Shown: positions 51,421 through 59,425, counted from the stretch's first letter. The stretch is 64,000 bases of DNA from Terrimonas rubra (GCF_042686025.1 NZ_JBHUOZ010000001.1:1302001-1366000), one strand, 5' to 3'. A program made the numbers and translations. Notes: generated from the sequence alone by a model not told the origin.

Positions 51421-53001
51421 ATGAAAAAAAAGTACGGATTACTGGTGTTAGTGGTCGCCCTGTCAATGAGTGCGTATGCGCAAACAGTGAAAGGTTATGT
51501 ATATGCCGATAATAACAGGAATGGCAAAAAGGACAAAACGGAAAAAGGTATTGCCGGTGTAGGTGTATCAAACGGTGTGCAGGTGGTAAATACCAATAAC
51601 GACGGTGCTTATGAGTTACCCGTAGGCGATGATAATATTATTTTTGTGATCAAACCTGCCGGCTACAGCGTGGCACTAAACGCCAGTAACCAGCCGCAGT
51701 ATTACTATATACACAAGCCTAACGGCTCTCCTTCCAACTTTAAATACAAGGGTGTTGAACCTACCGGTAAATTGCCAAAGTCGGTTGATTTTGCTTTATT
51801 ACCGGCACAGGAGTCAGATAAATTTACCAGTTTGATATTTGGCGATCCGCAACCTTATACCCAGCAGGAGGTTGACTTTTTTGCAAAAGGTATTGTATCG
51901 GAAGTAGCAGGCATTAAGGATGTTGCTTTTGGTTTAAGTTTAGGCGATCTGGTAGGCGACGATCTTAATTTACATAACCCTTATATCAGTGCTGTTAAAA
52001 ATGTAGGTATTCCCTGGTATAACCTCATGGGTAACCATGATATGAACTATGAAGCTACGGTAGATTCCTTAGCCGATGAAACCTATGAAGCGAACTTTGG
52101 CCCGGCCAATTATTCGTTCAACCATGGTAAGGTACACTTTATTATCCTTGACGATATTATTTACCCCGATCCACGCGATGGAAAAGGCTACTGGGGCGGT
52201 TTCCGTAAGGATCAGCTGGATTTTATTGAGAACGACCTGAAACTGGTGCCGAAAGAAAACCTGGTGGTGCTGGCTTTCCATATTCCTTTACAAATGTATA
52301 ATGATGCTTTCCGTAAAGAAGACCGGGACCGGTTATTTGCCCTGTTAAAAGACTTCCCTAACACACTGTCCTTATCAGCGCATACCCACTTACAGCGTAA
52401 TGACTTTTATACCCGTGCCGATGGCTGGATGCAGGATAAACCTCACCACGAATACAATGCCGGTACAACATCGGGCGACTGGTATTCGGGTGAGCTGAAC
52501 GAACAGGGGGTACCCGCCAGCACTATGCGTGATGGTACGCCTAAGGGTTACGCTTTTATCAGGTTTGATGGGAATAAATACGTGATTGATTATAAAGTGG
52601 CCGGTAAACCTGCTGATTATCAAATTAATGTATATGCTCCTGAAGTAATGTCCTCAAAAAGATACAGCTCCTATAAATTCTACGCCAACTTCTTTATGGG
52701 TAAAAAAGGCGATAAAGTGGAGTTCAGTATCGATGGCAGCAAGTGGAAGGCGATGGATTATTTAAAAAATGCCGACCCAAGTTATTTAAACCTTGCCATG
52801 AAATGGGATTTTATCAGTAACTTAATACCGGGCCGCAGACCCAGCAACCCCGAAGAAAGTACCCATTTATGGTGGGCGGGCTTTCCCGGTAAATTAAAAG
52901 CAGGAGAGCATACGCTGGAGATAAGGGCTGTTGATATGTATGGCCGTACGTTTACCCAGAAGAAAACCTTTAAAGTACAAGACCCTATTGAATTGAAATA
53001 A
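51421..53001 (+). CDS. Secreted calcineurin-like phosphoesterase
   Basis: 526 residues. Signal peptide 1-20 (LLVLVVALSMSAYAQ). An N-terminal carboxypeptidase-regulatory/SdrD-like sandwich at about 22-125 (VKGYVYADNNRNGKKDKTEKGIAGVGVSNG) is followed by the metallophosphatase core at about 135-370, with motifs GDPQPYTQQE, SLGDLVGDDL, MGNHDMNYE, FHIPL and SLSAHTHLQRN. A C-terminal beta domain (about 380-526) fits the calcineurin-like phosphoesterase C-terminal family. Likely a periplasmic or surface phosphatase/diesterase; substrate unknown. Followed by a strong terminator. Confidence 0.92.
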   Translation: MKKKYGLLVLVVALSMSAYAQTVKGYVYADNNRNGKKDKTEKGIAGVGVSNGVQVVNTNNDGAYELPVGDDNIIFVIKPAGYSVALNASNQPQYYYIHKPNGSPSNFKYKGVEPTGKLPKSVDFALLPAQESDKFTSLIFGDPQPYTQQEVDFFAKGIVSEVAGIKDVAFGLSLGDLVGDDLNLHNPYISAVKNVGIPWYNLMGNHDMNYEATVDSLADETYEANFGPANYSFNHGKVHFIILDDIIYPDPRDGKGYWGGFRKDQLDFIENDLKLVPKENLVVLAFHIPLQMYNDAFRKEDRDRLFALLKDFPNTLSLSAHTHLQRNDFYTRADGWMQDKPHHEYNAGTTSGDWYSGELNEQGVPASTMRDGTPKGYAFIRFDGNKYVIDYKVAGKPADYQINVYAPEVMSSKRYSSYKFYANFFMGKKGDKVEFSIDGSKWKAMDYLKNADPSYLNLAMKWDFISNLIPGRRPSNPEESTHLWWAGFPGKLKAGEHTLEIRAVDMYGRTFTQKKTFKVQDPIELK

Positions 53002-53045
53002 ATTGAATAGTAACCTATTTCTCATATGCAGTTAGTTTTGAATAC

Positions 53046-53076
53046 GCCCCGCTTTTTTAAGCGGGGCTCTTTTTTT
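53046..53076 (+). terminator. Intrinsic terminator after the phosphoesterase
   Basis: GCCCCGCTT (53046-53054) and AAGCGGGGC (53059-53067) form a 9-bp stem followed by TCTTTTTTT. Confidence 0.92.
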
Positions 53077-53153
53077 GTAAAACCTTTTCAGTATACAGGT
53101 ATGAACAGGAAAAACTAAATTGCAGTAAAGCCTGTTCACTAAATAACGATTCA

Positions 53154-53450
53154 ATGCCAACTTCTAAAGCAACTTTACGTACCTGTAAACAAGGACATAG
53201 CTATTATAAAACCAGCGATTGTCCTACCTGCCCGGAATGTGAAAAAAATAAAAAGCCTGAAGCGGGTTTCCTGGCCACACTTTCATCGCCGGCACGTCGT
53301 GCGTTACTACATTATAATATTGATACGGTAAAGAAACTGGCTGATTACACAGAGGCTGAAATACTAAAACTGCACGGCATCGGGCCGGCCAGCCTGCCGG
53401 CTTTACAAAAAGCGCTGAAGGAAGCGGGGCTGTCTTTTAAAAAAGTATAA
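53154..53450 (+). CDS. Small protein with zinc-knuckle-like N-terminus and RNA polymerase alpha-CTD-like HhH domain
   Basis: 98 residues. The first ~30 contain spaced Cys/His residues (TCKQGHSYYKTSDCPTCPEC) that could bind zinc. The C-terminal ~65 form a helix-hairpin-helix domain like the RNA polymerase alpha C-terminal domain (SPARRALLHYNIDTVKKLADYTEAEILKLHGIGPASLPALQKALKEAG). It likely binds DNA or a protein partner; a transcription or nucleic-acid role is inference. Convergent with the next gene, stops 4 nt apart. Confidence 0.85.
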   Translation: MPTSKATLRTCKQGHSYYKTSDCPTCPECEKNKKPEAGFLATLSSPARRALLHYNIDTVKKLADYTEAEILKLHGIGPASLPALQKALKEAGLSFKKV

Positions 53451-53454
53451 CGGG

Positions 53455-54306
53455 CTAGATAGCTTTGCCGGGCATATTCATGGAGTGTATATGTAAGGCT
53501 ATTTCATTGGTTATTACCTGCGGCACCGGCTTCTCGGTATTAACGGCAGGTTTGGTAACAGGGGCTTCCGTATGGTTATACAAATGCCATTCATAATCAT
53601 AATACTCCAGCGTGGTCATATGCTCTACCCAGTCGCCGGAGTTAAGGTATAATACAGCCTGTCCTTCCGTTTCTATCACTCTTTTTTGCGGCTGGTGTAT
53701 ATGGCCGCATATCACACAATCATACTTCTTTTCGGCGGCAATACCGGCCACGAGGTTTTCAAATGCATCTACTTTCACCACCCGTTTATGAAACTGGTGC
53801 ATGATGTTTTTTGAAAAGGAAAGCGGCTCCCCACCAAAAAATTTCATCATTTTATTGGTAAAACGGTTAAAGCCCAGCAGTATGGCATAACCGTTACTGC
53901 CCAGTTTGGTCCAGAACTTTGCCTGGTTGCTGGTAGTATGGTCAAACACATCACCGTGAAAAACCCAGGTTCGTTTTCCGTTAATTTCAATCACCACTTT
54001 ATCGGCCAGCTGAAAGCCACCCATCTGCATATCGCTGTAGCGGCGCAGGGCTTCGTCGTGGTTGCCGGTAATATAAATAACCCGGGTGCCGGTTGATAAC
54101 AGGTGTAATATCTCCTGTATCACCGCGATATGCGGGGCGGGGAAATAATGTTTGCTGAATTGCCAGCCGTCGATAATATCCCCGTTAAGAATTAAAATGC
54201 GGGGCGATATGCTTTGCAGGTATTGTAATAACTCTTTGGCACGACAGGCATAGGTTCCCAGGTGAACATCAGATAGTACAACAACTTCAACCGAGCGTTT
54301 GGTCAT
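53455..54306 (-). CDS. LpxH-like metallophosphoesterase
   Basis: 283-residue metallophosphatase resembling UDP-2,3-diacylglucosamine diphosphatases (LpxH/LpxG-like), which act in lipid A synthesis. Motifs: VVLSDVHLGTYACRAKELLQYL, ILILNGDIIDGWQFSKHYF, VIYITGNHDEALRRY, WVFHGDVFDH, and VICGHIHQPQKRVIE. The C-terminal ~25 residues are extra and low in structure. In Bacteroidota several such paralogues exist, so the lipid A role is not proven. Single gene. Confidence 0.9.
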   Translation of the reverse strand: MTKRSVEVVVLSDVHLGTYACRAKELLQYLQSISPRILILNGDIIDGWQFSKHYFPAPHIAVIQEILHLLSTGTRVIYITGNHDEALRRYSDMQMGGFQLADKVVIEINGKRTWVFHGDVFDHTTSNQAKFWTKLGSNGYAILLGFNRFTNKMMKFFGGEPLSFSKNIMHQFHKRVVKVDAFENLVAGIAAEKKYDCVICGHIHQPQKRVIETEGQAVLYLNSGDWVEHMTTLEYYDYEWHLYNHTEAPVTKPAVNTEKPVPQVITNEIALHIHSMNMPGKAI

Positions 54307-54420
54307 AAATGGGTTTACTATAAAGTTTCATCTTTAATATGAACTTAAGTTTACCGTGGTGTTATCAATATATGAAGTGCTGAAGTTTTTTTGTTGTCAT
54401 CGTCCCGGCCCTGATGGGGC

Positions 54421-54455
54421 TTTTGTTGTGTCACTCACTTGTACTGCAGTAACGC
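54421..54455 (+). repeat. Dispersed intergenic repeat, family 2, copy E (partial)
   Basis: TTTTGTTGTGTCACTCACTT, then GTACTGCAGTAACGC. A 22-nt block is identical to the reverse complement of copy A (45769-45820). Confidence 0.6.
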
Positions 54456-54496
54456 TATGCATCAATGAGGCTAATCCAATAACTAATATCGAATTA

Positions 54497-54751
54497 ATTC
54501 TATTGGGCATTATGTAAGTTGCATTAACGTTTGCATAATTTCTTTATTTCACCCTGATGCAATCAGGGAAGGTCTTTATAGTCACAAGTCATCCTTCGGA
54601 AGGCTTGTGACAGATGGATTCTATTGGGCATTGTGTAAGTTGCGTTAACGTTAGCAAAATTTCTTTATTTCACCCTGATGCAATCAGGGAAGGTCTTTAT
54701 AGTCACAAGTCATCCTTCGGAAGACTTGCGACAGATGGTTGCGACAGATGG
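54497..54751 (+). repeat. 121-nt tandem double-hairpin repeat
   Basis: Two direct copies, 54497-54617 and 54618-54738, plus a 13-nt extra (TTGCGACAGATGG repeated at 54739-54751). Each copy contains two hairpins: CCCTGAT-gca-ATCAGGG, and GTCACAAG...CTTGTGAC (CTTGCGAC in copy 2) enclosing CCTTCGGAAG. Differences between copies include changes that keep base pairing, so the RNA structure may matter. It lies in a 573-bp gap between convergent/tandem genes with no protein-coding signal. Confidence 0.85.
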
Positions 54752-54825
54752 ATTTACCTCCTATCGTCGGCATGACGTATCCCATAGCTATACCAGATAA
54801 AGGTTCGAAACCTACGAACGGCTTA

Positions 54826-54895
54826 AAAATCTTTATACTAACATCTACATACTAGAATCTAATATCTGCATACTAGCATCTACATACTCTTTACT
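54826..54895 (+). repeat. Heptamer-phased array S12 overlapping the end of the esterase gene
   Basis: Ten perfect 7-mers, all ending CT: AAAATCT TTATACT AACATCT ACATACT AGAATCT AATATCT GCATACT AGCATCT ACATACT CTTTACT. The last two and part of a third overlap the final codons and stop (54880-54882) of the minus-strand esterase gene. Confidence 0.9.
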
Positions 54896-55698
54896 CCCCA
54901 GCCCCATTTTAAAAACTCCGGCATGGCCCTGGCCCAGCTGGCCACGTCATGACGGCCATCGGGCAGTTCCATATACACCACGTCCTGGTCGGTATAACCC
55001 TTTTTGTATAAGGCGTCCATCAGGTCAAGGGTATCATCAATGGAGTCGATGATGCCGTTATTGTTACGGTCCATGGTTTCATCCAGGTTACCACACTGGA
55101 AAAAAAATTGCATACCGGGAACTTTGGGGCTGTTTTTGATCAGCTGGTGTACGATCCGGTGTTGATGATCATCGTAAGCGGGGTCGGTCTGGTCAATACT
55201 GCGCCACCATAGGGAGCCGGAAAAAATACCCACTTTGGTAAACAGGCCGGGATGGTTCCAGGCAATATCCAGGGCACTCACAGCCCCTAAGGAAAAGCCG
55301 GCATAACCCCGTTCATGCACGGTGGGTAAAACATAGGTTGTTTGTATATAGGGGAGTAATTCCTCTAAAACATAGCGGGTATATAAACCGGCTTTGGCGC
55401 CACGGCCTAAATAATCAGGCTGGCTGGCTACGCCATACTCCATCTTCCTGTCCTCACAGGTATGTATGGCCACACATAATAAGGGTTTGATCGTTTTACT
55501 TTCGTACAGGCCGTTCAGCATTTCTTCCAGGCCCAGTTTTTTCATATCCTGGCCATCGTTGATCAGCAGTAAACTTATATCGGAAGGGTCGGCTACATTT
55601 TTGGGCAGGAAAAAATCAACGACCACCGTACGTTTTAAAAACGCCGATTCCATTTCCACACGTTCCACCAGGGTGCCGGTTACTAATTCAGGTTGCAT
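54880..55698 (-). CDS. Esterase of the enterochelin esterase-like (esterase D) family
   Basis: 272-residue alpha/beta hydrolase without a signal peptide. LLLINDGQDMKKLGLEEMLNGLYESK near residue 43, nucleophile region ERGYAGFSLGAVSALDIAWNHPGLF near 130, FFQCGNLDETMDRNNNGIIDSIDDT near 200 and DGRHDVASWARAMPEFLKWGW at the end are typical of the putative-esterase family (Fes/esterase D-like). The substrate is not known. The last residues (GVKSM) and stop are encoded within a heptamer array, so the C-terminus was shaped by that array. Confidence 0.88.
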   Translation of the reverse strand: MQPELVTGTLVERVEMESAFLKRTVVVDFFLPKNVADPSDISLLLINDGQDMKKLGLEEMLNGLYESKTIKPLLCVAIHTCEDRKMEYGVASQPDYLGRGAKAGLYTRYVLEELLPYIQTTYVLPTVHERGYAGFSLGAVSALDIAWNHPGLFTKVGIFSGSLWWRSIDQTDPAYDDHQHRIVHQLIKNSPKVPGMQFFFQCGNLDETMDRNNNGIIDSIDDTLDLMDALYKKGYTDQDVVYMELPDGRHDVASWARAMPEFLKWGWGVKSM

Positions 55699-55845
55699 GG
55701 CGCCAAAAATAAGGAATTCGGGGGGATGGATACAAATTTCTTATGATCTGAGTAATACCGGGATTTATGCCGTTGTTAAACCCCGGTTCAATAAACGTTA
55801 CTGCAGTAAGGTAATATCAGGGTTATACGGCAAGGCAGGTAAAGC

Positions 55846-56574
55846 CTAAAAAAACGACTCCGCTACCAGTCCAAAATTGATCAGCAGGTTTTCCCTTTCT
55901 GTTCTGCTGATGTAATTATAGGTAAGCGCCGATGTCAGGTTCAGCCATTTTCTCAGTTTTACCGATATGGCCGCATTGGAGCGGATAATATAATCATCAA
56001 AGCGTTCAAAAGAAGGTTGCCAGAAATGCATGCCTTCAATGGTAACAATATTATTAATAAGCCATTTATGTTTCAGGCGGAAGGAATTTCTTACGGTCTG
56101 GTATTTTTCCGTTTCATCCAGGGTGTTGATGAGTTTACTGGTCTCATACATAATACCGTTACTTGCCACTACTTCTAGTGTTTTCCGGTTCACAATATTC
56201 CATCCTACACCACCACCCAGCTGGAACTGGTGATTGATCTTTAAAGAATAGCTGCTTAAGAAGGAGGCCAGCGCCCAGTAGTAGATCTTACGCTGGTTCT
56301 TTAATACATCCGCATTAAAACTGGAAGTAAAATCATTATTGGATAAGGCCTTATTCTGGCGGCCGTAGATCCAGCTGCTGCTGCTGTTAAAAGTCATGAT
56401 CTTTTTATTCATGCTCAGGGACAGGGCATTGGTCAGCACAAAGGACTTGCGGTCATTGGTCTGGTTAATAATGCCCGTGGTACCAAATTTTGCATAATAA
56501 TGGGTGCTGTCATTGAACTGGCTGAAAACGGGAACGGATAATAGTAATACAAGGATAAAAAAACAATATTTCAT
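55846..56574 (-). CDS. DUF481-like outer-membrane protein
   Basis: 242 residues with a signal peptide (CFFILVLLLSVPVFSQ). The mature protein has regular beta strands (HYYAKFGTTGIINQT, SFVLTNALSLSMNKKIMTFNSSSSWIYGRQN, FQLGGGVGWNIVNRKTLEVVASNGIMYE, NSFRLKHKWLINNIVTIEGMHFWQPS) and a terminal Phe (VAESFF), as in DUF481/YdiY-type small barrels. Function unknown; probably an outer-membrane beta-barrel. Single gene. Confidence 0.8.
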   Translation of the reverse strand: MKYCFFILVLLLSVPVFSQFNDSTHYYAKFGTTGIINQTNDRKSFVLTNALSLSMNKKIMTFNSSSSWIYGRQNKALSNNDFTSSFNADVLKNQRKIYYWALASFLSSYSLKINHQFQLGGGVGWNIVNRKTLEVVASNGIMYETSKLINTLDETEKYQTVRNSFRLKHKWLINNIVTIEGMHFWQPSFERFDDYIIRSNAAISVKLRKWLNLTSALTYNYISRTERENLLINFGLVAESFF

Positions 56575-56750
56575 AGCCCTGCAAAGATACTATTCTGCAG
56601 GCAATGGGCCGGTGCAGGGGATGGCTTCAACATCCATAAATGATATGCGTGCGGCAGCAGTAAAAAATATTTTTAAAAAAGTTCAAATTTTTTGTAACGA
56701 AACAATACCGGCCCATACTTACTATTAAAATAACTTAAAAGAAGATAAAG

Positions 56751-57602
56751 ATGAAAAGAATTATTGCCCTGGTAGCTTTTGTATGTTTTGCCTGTACCGC
56801 TTTTGCTCAAAAACACGAGAACTCATTATTATGGAAAATAGAAGGGAACGGTTTAAAGAAACCTTCTTACTTATTTGGAACGGTACACATGATATGTGCA
56901 GATAATTTTGTGATGCCCGAAAAAGTAGTAAAGGCCATGGACCAAACCACGCAAAGTTTCCTGGAGATAGACCTTGACAGCCCTGACTTTGCCGTAGAAT
57001 CGGCCAAACATGTAAAAAGCGATAAACCTATTTCGGAACAGGTATCAGCCAAAGATGCAGCTTATATTGACAGTGTGTTAAAAGTTAAAGTGGGAGCCGG
57101 CCTCGCACAGTTGGATAGTATTAAGCCCATGGCTTTGATGAGTGCCCTGATGCAAAAAGATTTCACGTGTCAGATGATCAGCTTTGAGCAGGAAGTGATC
57201 AAACATTCCGCGAAAAATAAAAAGGAAACACATGGTCTATCCAGTGTGGAAGAGCAATTCTCGTTCATGAATAAAATTGTACCGGCCAAAGAATTTGCCT
57301 TGGTAATACGTGAGCTCAATAAGTTCAATATCAGCGATATGTTAGCCGGCTTATATGCAAATTATAAAATAGAAGACATAACAGCTATTAATAAAATGAT
57401 GGAAGGCTTGGGGACCGCTAATGCCGAAGCATATCATTACCTCCTTACAGTGCGTAATAACTTATGGGTAGACAGGTTACCCAAAATTATGAAGGAGCAG
57501 CCAACATTTATTGCTATAGGAAGTGCGCACTTATCAGGGCACACCGGTATGATCAAACTATTGCAGGATAAAGGGTATAAAGTAACGCCTGTTTTTAACT
57601 GA
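56751..57602 (+). CDS. TraB/GumN family protein
   Basis: 283 residues with a signal peptide (LVAFVCFACTAFAQ). TraB/GumN signatures: SLLWKIEGNGLKKPSYLFGTVHMI at the start (GTVH motif), SFLEIDLDSPDF, GLSSVEEQFSFMN and the C-terminal PTFIAIGSAHLSGHTGMIKLL (GSAH/LSG motif). The family is thought to have a Tiki-like metalloprotease fold with conserved Glu/His metal ligands; the bacterial substrate is unknown. Likely periplasmic or lipid-anchored. Followed by a possible terminator and then the sigma factor gene on the same strand. Confidence 0.9.
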   Translation: MKRIIALVAFVCFACTAFAQKHENSLLWKIEGNGLKKPSYLFGTVHMICADNFVMPEKVVKAMDQTTQSFLEIDLDSPDFAVESAKHVKSDKPISEQVSAKDAAYIDSVLKVKVGAGLAQLDSIKPMALMSALMQKDFTCQMISFEQEVIKHSAKNKKETHGLSSVEEQFSFMNKIVPAKEFALVIRELNKFNISDMLAGLYANYKIEDITAINKMMEGLGTANAEAYHYLLTVRNNLWVDRLPKIMKEQPTFIAIGSAHLSGHTGMIKLLQDKGYKVTPVFN

Positions 57603-57613
57603 TCTGCACTCCG

Positions 57614-57647
57614 GCAACCGGTAAGGCTTACTTGCCGGTTGCTTATT
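57614..57647 (+). terminator. Possible terminator after TraB/GumN gene
   Basis: GCAACCGG (57614-57621) pairs with CCGGTTGC (57635-57642) with an internal GTAA/TTAC stem; the following tract (TTATT) is weak. Confidence 0.5.
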
Positions 57648-57667
57648 AAACGTCCTCTTACACAAAT

Positions 57668-57698
57668 TATTTTTTACTGTATAAGAGCAGTAAGTTTG
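57668..57698 (+). promoter_or_regulatory. Putative promoter of the sigma factor gene
   Basis: TAAGTTTG at 57691-57698 is an exact -7 match; a T-rich TATTTTTT stretch lies about 20 nt upstream. It predicts a ~65-nt leader. Confidence 0.5.
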
Positions 57699-57770
57699 CC
57701 GCCGGTTAAGCGTAGGCAGTTATTTTTTAGACAGGATTGTAAAACCAGGAATTAAACCAAAATCATTGTT

Positions 57771-58271
57771 TTGAACCGGGAACAGGAATTTTTAGCAAAA
57801 ATAGAACAACACAAGGGTGTTATCTACAAGGTGTCCCGTATGTATATGGATCAGCCCGATGACCAGGAGGATCTGTTCCAGGAAATCGTTTTACAGTTGT
57901 GGAAATCCTACGATAATTTCAGGGGCGACAGCCAGTTCAGTACCTGGATGTACAGGGTGGCCATTAATACCGCTATGGTATTCTTTAAAAAAGAAAGATC
58001 AAGGAAACAGCATTACAGCGATAACAAAGAGCCGGAGCTTGCAGCGGAGGAGTACAACCCGGTAAAAGAGTCACAACTCGATTATTTTTACCGGGCAGTA
58101 CAGGAATTGAATGCTGTTGAAAAAGCACTTATCTTCTTCTTCCTGCAGGGACAAAGCCATAAAGAAATTGCAGCTAACCTGGGCCTCACCGAAGGTAATG
58201 CCCGGGTTAAACTGAACCGCACCAAAGAAAAATTACAACAAATTATTAAAGACAAGGGTTATGAATTTTGA
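57771..58271 (+). CDS. RNA polymerase sigma factor, ECF-like
   Basis: 166-residue sigma-70 family factor with only regions 2 and 4. Region 2 at about 15-85 (YMDQPDDQEDLFQEIVLQLWKSYDNFRGDSQFSTWMYRVAINTAMVFFKKERSRK) and region 4 at about 105-160 (LNAVEKALIFFFLQGQSHKEIAANLGLTEGNARVKLNRTKEKLQQII). The start is TTG: the reading MNREQEFLAKIEQHKGVIYKVSRMYM fits family N-termini and no upstream ATG is in frame. It overlaps the next gene by 11 nt, which suggests translational coupling with a membrane partner. Confidence 0.93.
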   Translation: MNREQEFLAKIEQHKGVIYKVSRMYMDQPDDQEDLFQEIVLQLWKSYDNFRGDSQFSTWMYRVAINTAMVFFKKERSRKQHYSDNKEPELAAEEYNPVKESQLDYFYRAVQELNAVEKALIFFFLQGQSHKEIAANLGLTEGNARVKLNRTKEKLQQIIKDKGYEF

Positions 58272-58884
58272 TAAACTACAGGAAGAATGGAATAACAGCA
58301 ACGATAGTAAGATCGCTGTGCCCCCGGACGTAAAAAAAATGCAGGAAGCCCATACGCCTATTGACGAGGTAAGAAAAAATATGCGCCGGGAATGTTATAT
58401 CCAGTTTTTTTGCCTGGTGTTAATGGGTTTTGCCCCCGTGATTTTTAACTTTCCTTCGCAGCTAACCACGGTATTTATATGTACCTATGGTATGGCAGTG
58501 GCATTTACGCTCTACTATTTTTATAAGTTCTTTAAATTTTATAAACACTCGTACGACCTGAGTTTCGACAGCCGTAAAAACCTCTTATGGTTTTACTACG
58601 AATTGAAACTTAATATAGAGTTATACAAGGCGCTTACCTATATCCTGTTTTTCATTGGTTTTGCTTTCGGTGTACTGGCTTATACCATCCTGAAAAATAA
58701 TGGTATCACTGTCAAAGATGCCGATTTCCTGATGCTGTTTGAGAAAAAGGTCTATGTTATTATCGCGATCATTATTATTATGGCCCTTTCTTTTGCAGGC
58801 GCTGAGTATTGGCCGCAATATTATTATGGTAAACATTTAAAGAAAATAAAATCCGTACTGGATCAACTGGACGAACAGGAATGA
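58261..58884 (+). CDS. Membrane protein, putative anti-sigma partner
   Basis: 207 residues. A soluble N-terminus of ~65 residues (DKLQEEWNNSNDSKIAVPPDVKKMQEAHTPIDEVRKNM) is followed by about four transmembrane segments (YIQFFCLVLMGFAPVIF; LTTVFICTYGMAVAFTLYYFY; ALTYILFFIGFAFGVLAYTIL; YVIIAIIIIMALSFAGAEYW). Start overlaps the sigma gene end by 11 nt. Position and layout suggest it holds the sigma factor at the membrane, but no classical anti-sigma zinc motif is present, so this is inference. Confidence 0.82.
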   Translation: MNFDKLQEEWNNSNDSKIAVPPDVKKMQEAHTPIDEVRKNMRRECYIQFFCLVLMGFAPVIFNFPSQLTTVFICTYGMAVAFTLYYFYKFFKFYKHSYDLSFDSRKNLLWFYYELKLNIELYKALTYILFFIGFAFGVLAYTILKNNGITVKDADFLMLFEKKVYVIIAIIIIMALSFAGAEYWPQYYYGKHLKKIKSVLDQLDEQE

Positions 58885-58892
58885 CCACTTTA

Positions 58893-58932
58893 TTACATAC
58901 AAAGGCCGCAATTTTGCGGCCTTTGTATGTAA
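58893..58932. terminator. Strong bidirectional terminator
   Basis: A 19-bp perfect stem (58893-58911 with 58914-58932; core AAAGGCCGCAA/TTGCGGCCTTT) between the convergent sigma operon and the DUF983 gene. Confidence 0.85.
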
Positions 58933-58948
58933 TGTATTTGCTGTGCTG

Positions 58949-59425
58949 TTACCAGTTATTCATCTGGTCCTTATTGGTTCTTTCGGTACGTTCGGGTGGC
59001 TGGGTACGCCAGTTCTTATTATACCTTACAAAAAACGCCAGCCAGATACTACGGGCCAAACGCATCAGCACCGGTTGCAGTACCAGCAGGAGAACTGCGT
59101 TGAACACCAGCCAGTAAATAAAACGGTTATCGTAAATACTCAGGCCTATAAATACCCACCAGGCAATTAACGAGGCCACACTCAGCGCTACCGACATGGC
59201 ATAACTAACATAACTGGAGCCATAATAAAAGCCCACTTCCAGTTCAAAAGGCTGTTTGCACACCGAACATTCCTTGTGCATATTCAGGGTTTGTTTCAAA
59301 TTGTAAGGGTTGCGGGATACAAACATATTACCCTCCCGGCAACGGGGACATTTACATTGTAAACTGCTGATGATAGCCGGTACTGCTTTTTTTTCAGGTA
59401 TTGATACCTTATTAATGCTTTCCAT
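58949..59425 (-). CDS. DUF983 family membrane protein
   Basis: 158 residues. Two CxxC pairs (CKCPRCREGNMF; ECSVCKQPFELEVGFYYGSSYVSYAMS) followed by two transmembrane helices (VALSVASLIAWWVFIGL; WLVFNAVLLLVLQPVLM) match the DUF983 family. The cysteines probably bind zinc. Function unknown. It begins 5 nt after the AraC-type regulator gene and is probably in the same transcript. Confidence 0.9.
   Translation of the reverse strand: MESINKVSIPEKKAVPAIISSLQCKCPRCREGNMFVSRNPYNLKQTLNMHKECSVCKQPFELEVGFYYGSSYVSYAMSVALSVASLIAWWVFIGLSIYDNRFIYWLVFNAVLLLVLQPVLMRLARSIWLAFFVRYNKNWRTQPPERTERTNKDQMNNW

Noticed and set aside
54526..54538. AACGTTTGCATAA, resembling the LacI-like sites
   Set aside because: It belongs to the 121-nt tandem repeat; the second copy is changed and no sugar gene lies beside it.
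54497..54751. Possible CRISPR array
   Set aside because: Only two units with no spacers; the unit is 121 nt with internal hairpins and no cas genes are near.
55715..55740. GGGGGGATGGATAC near the esterase start, similar to half of the receptor operators
   Set aside because: No second arm, so not a palindrome, and no receptor gene is downstream.
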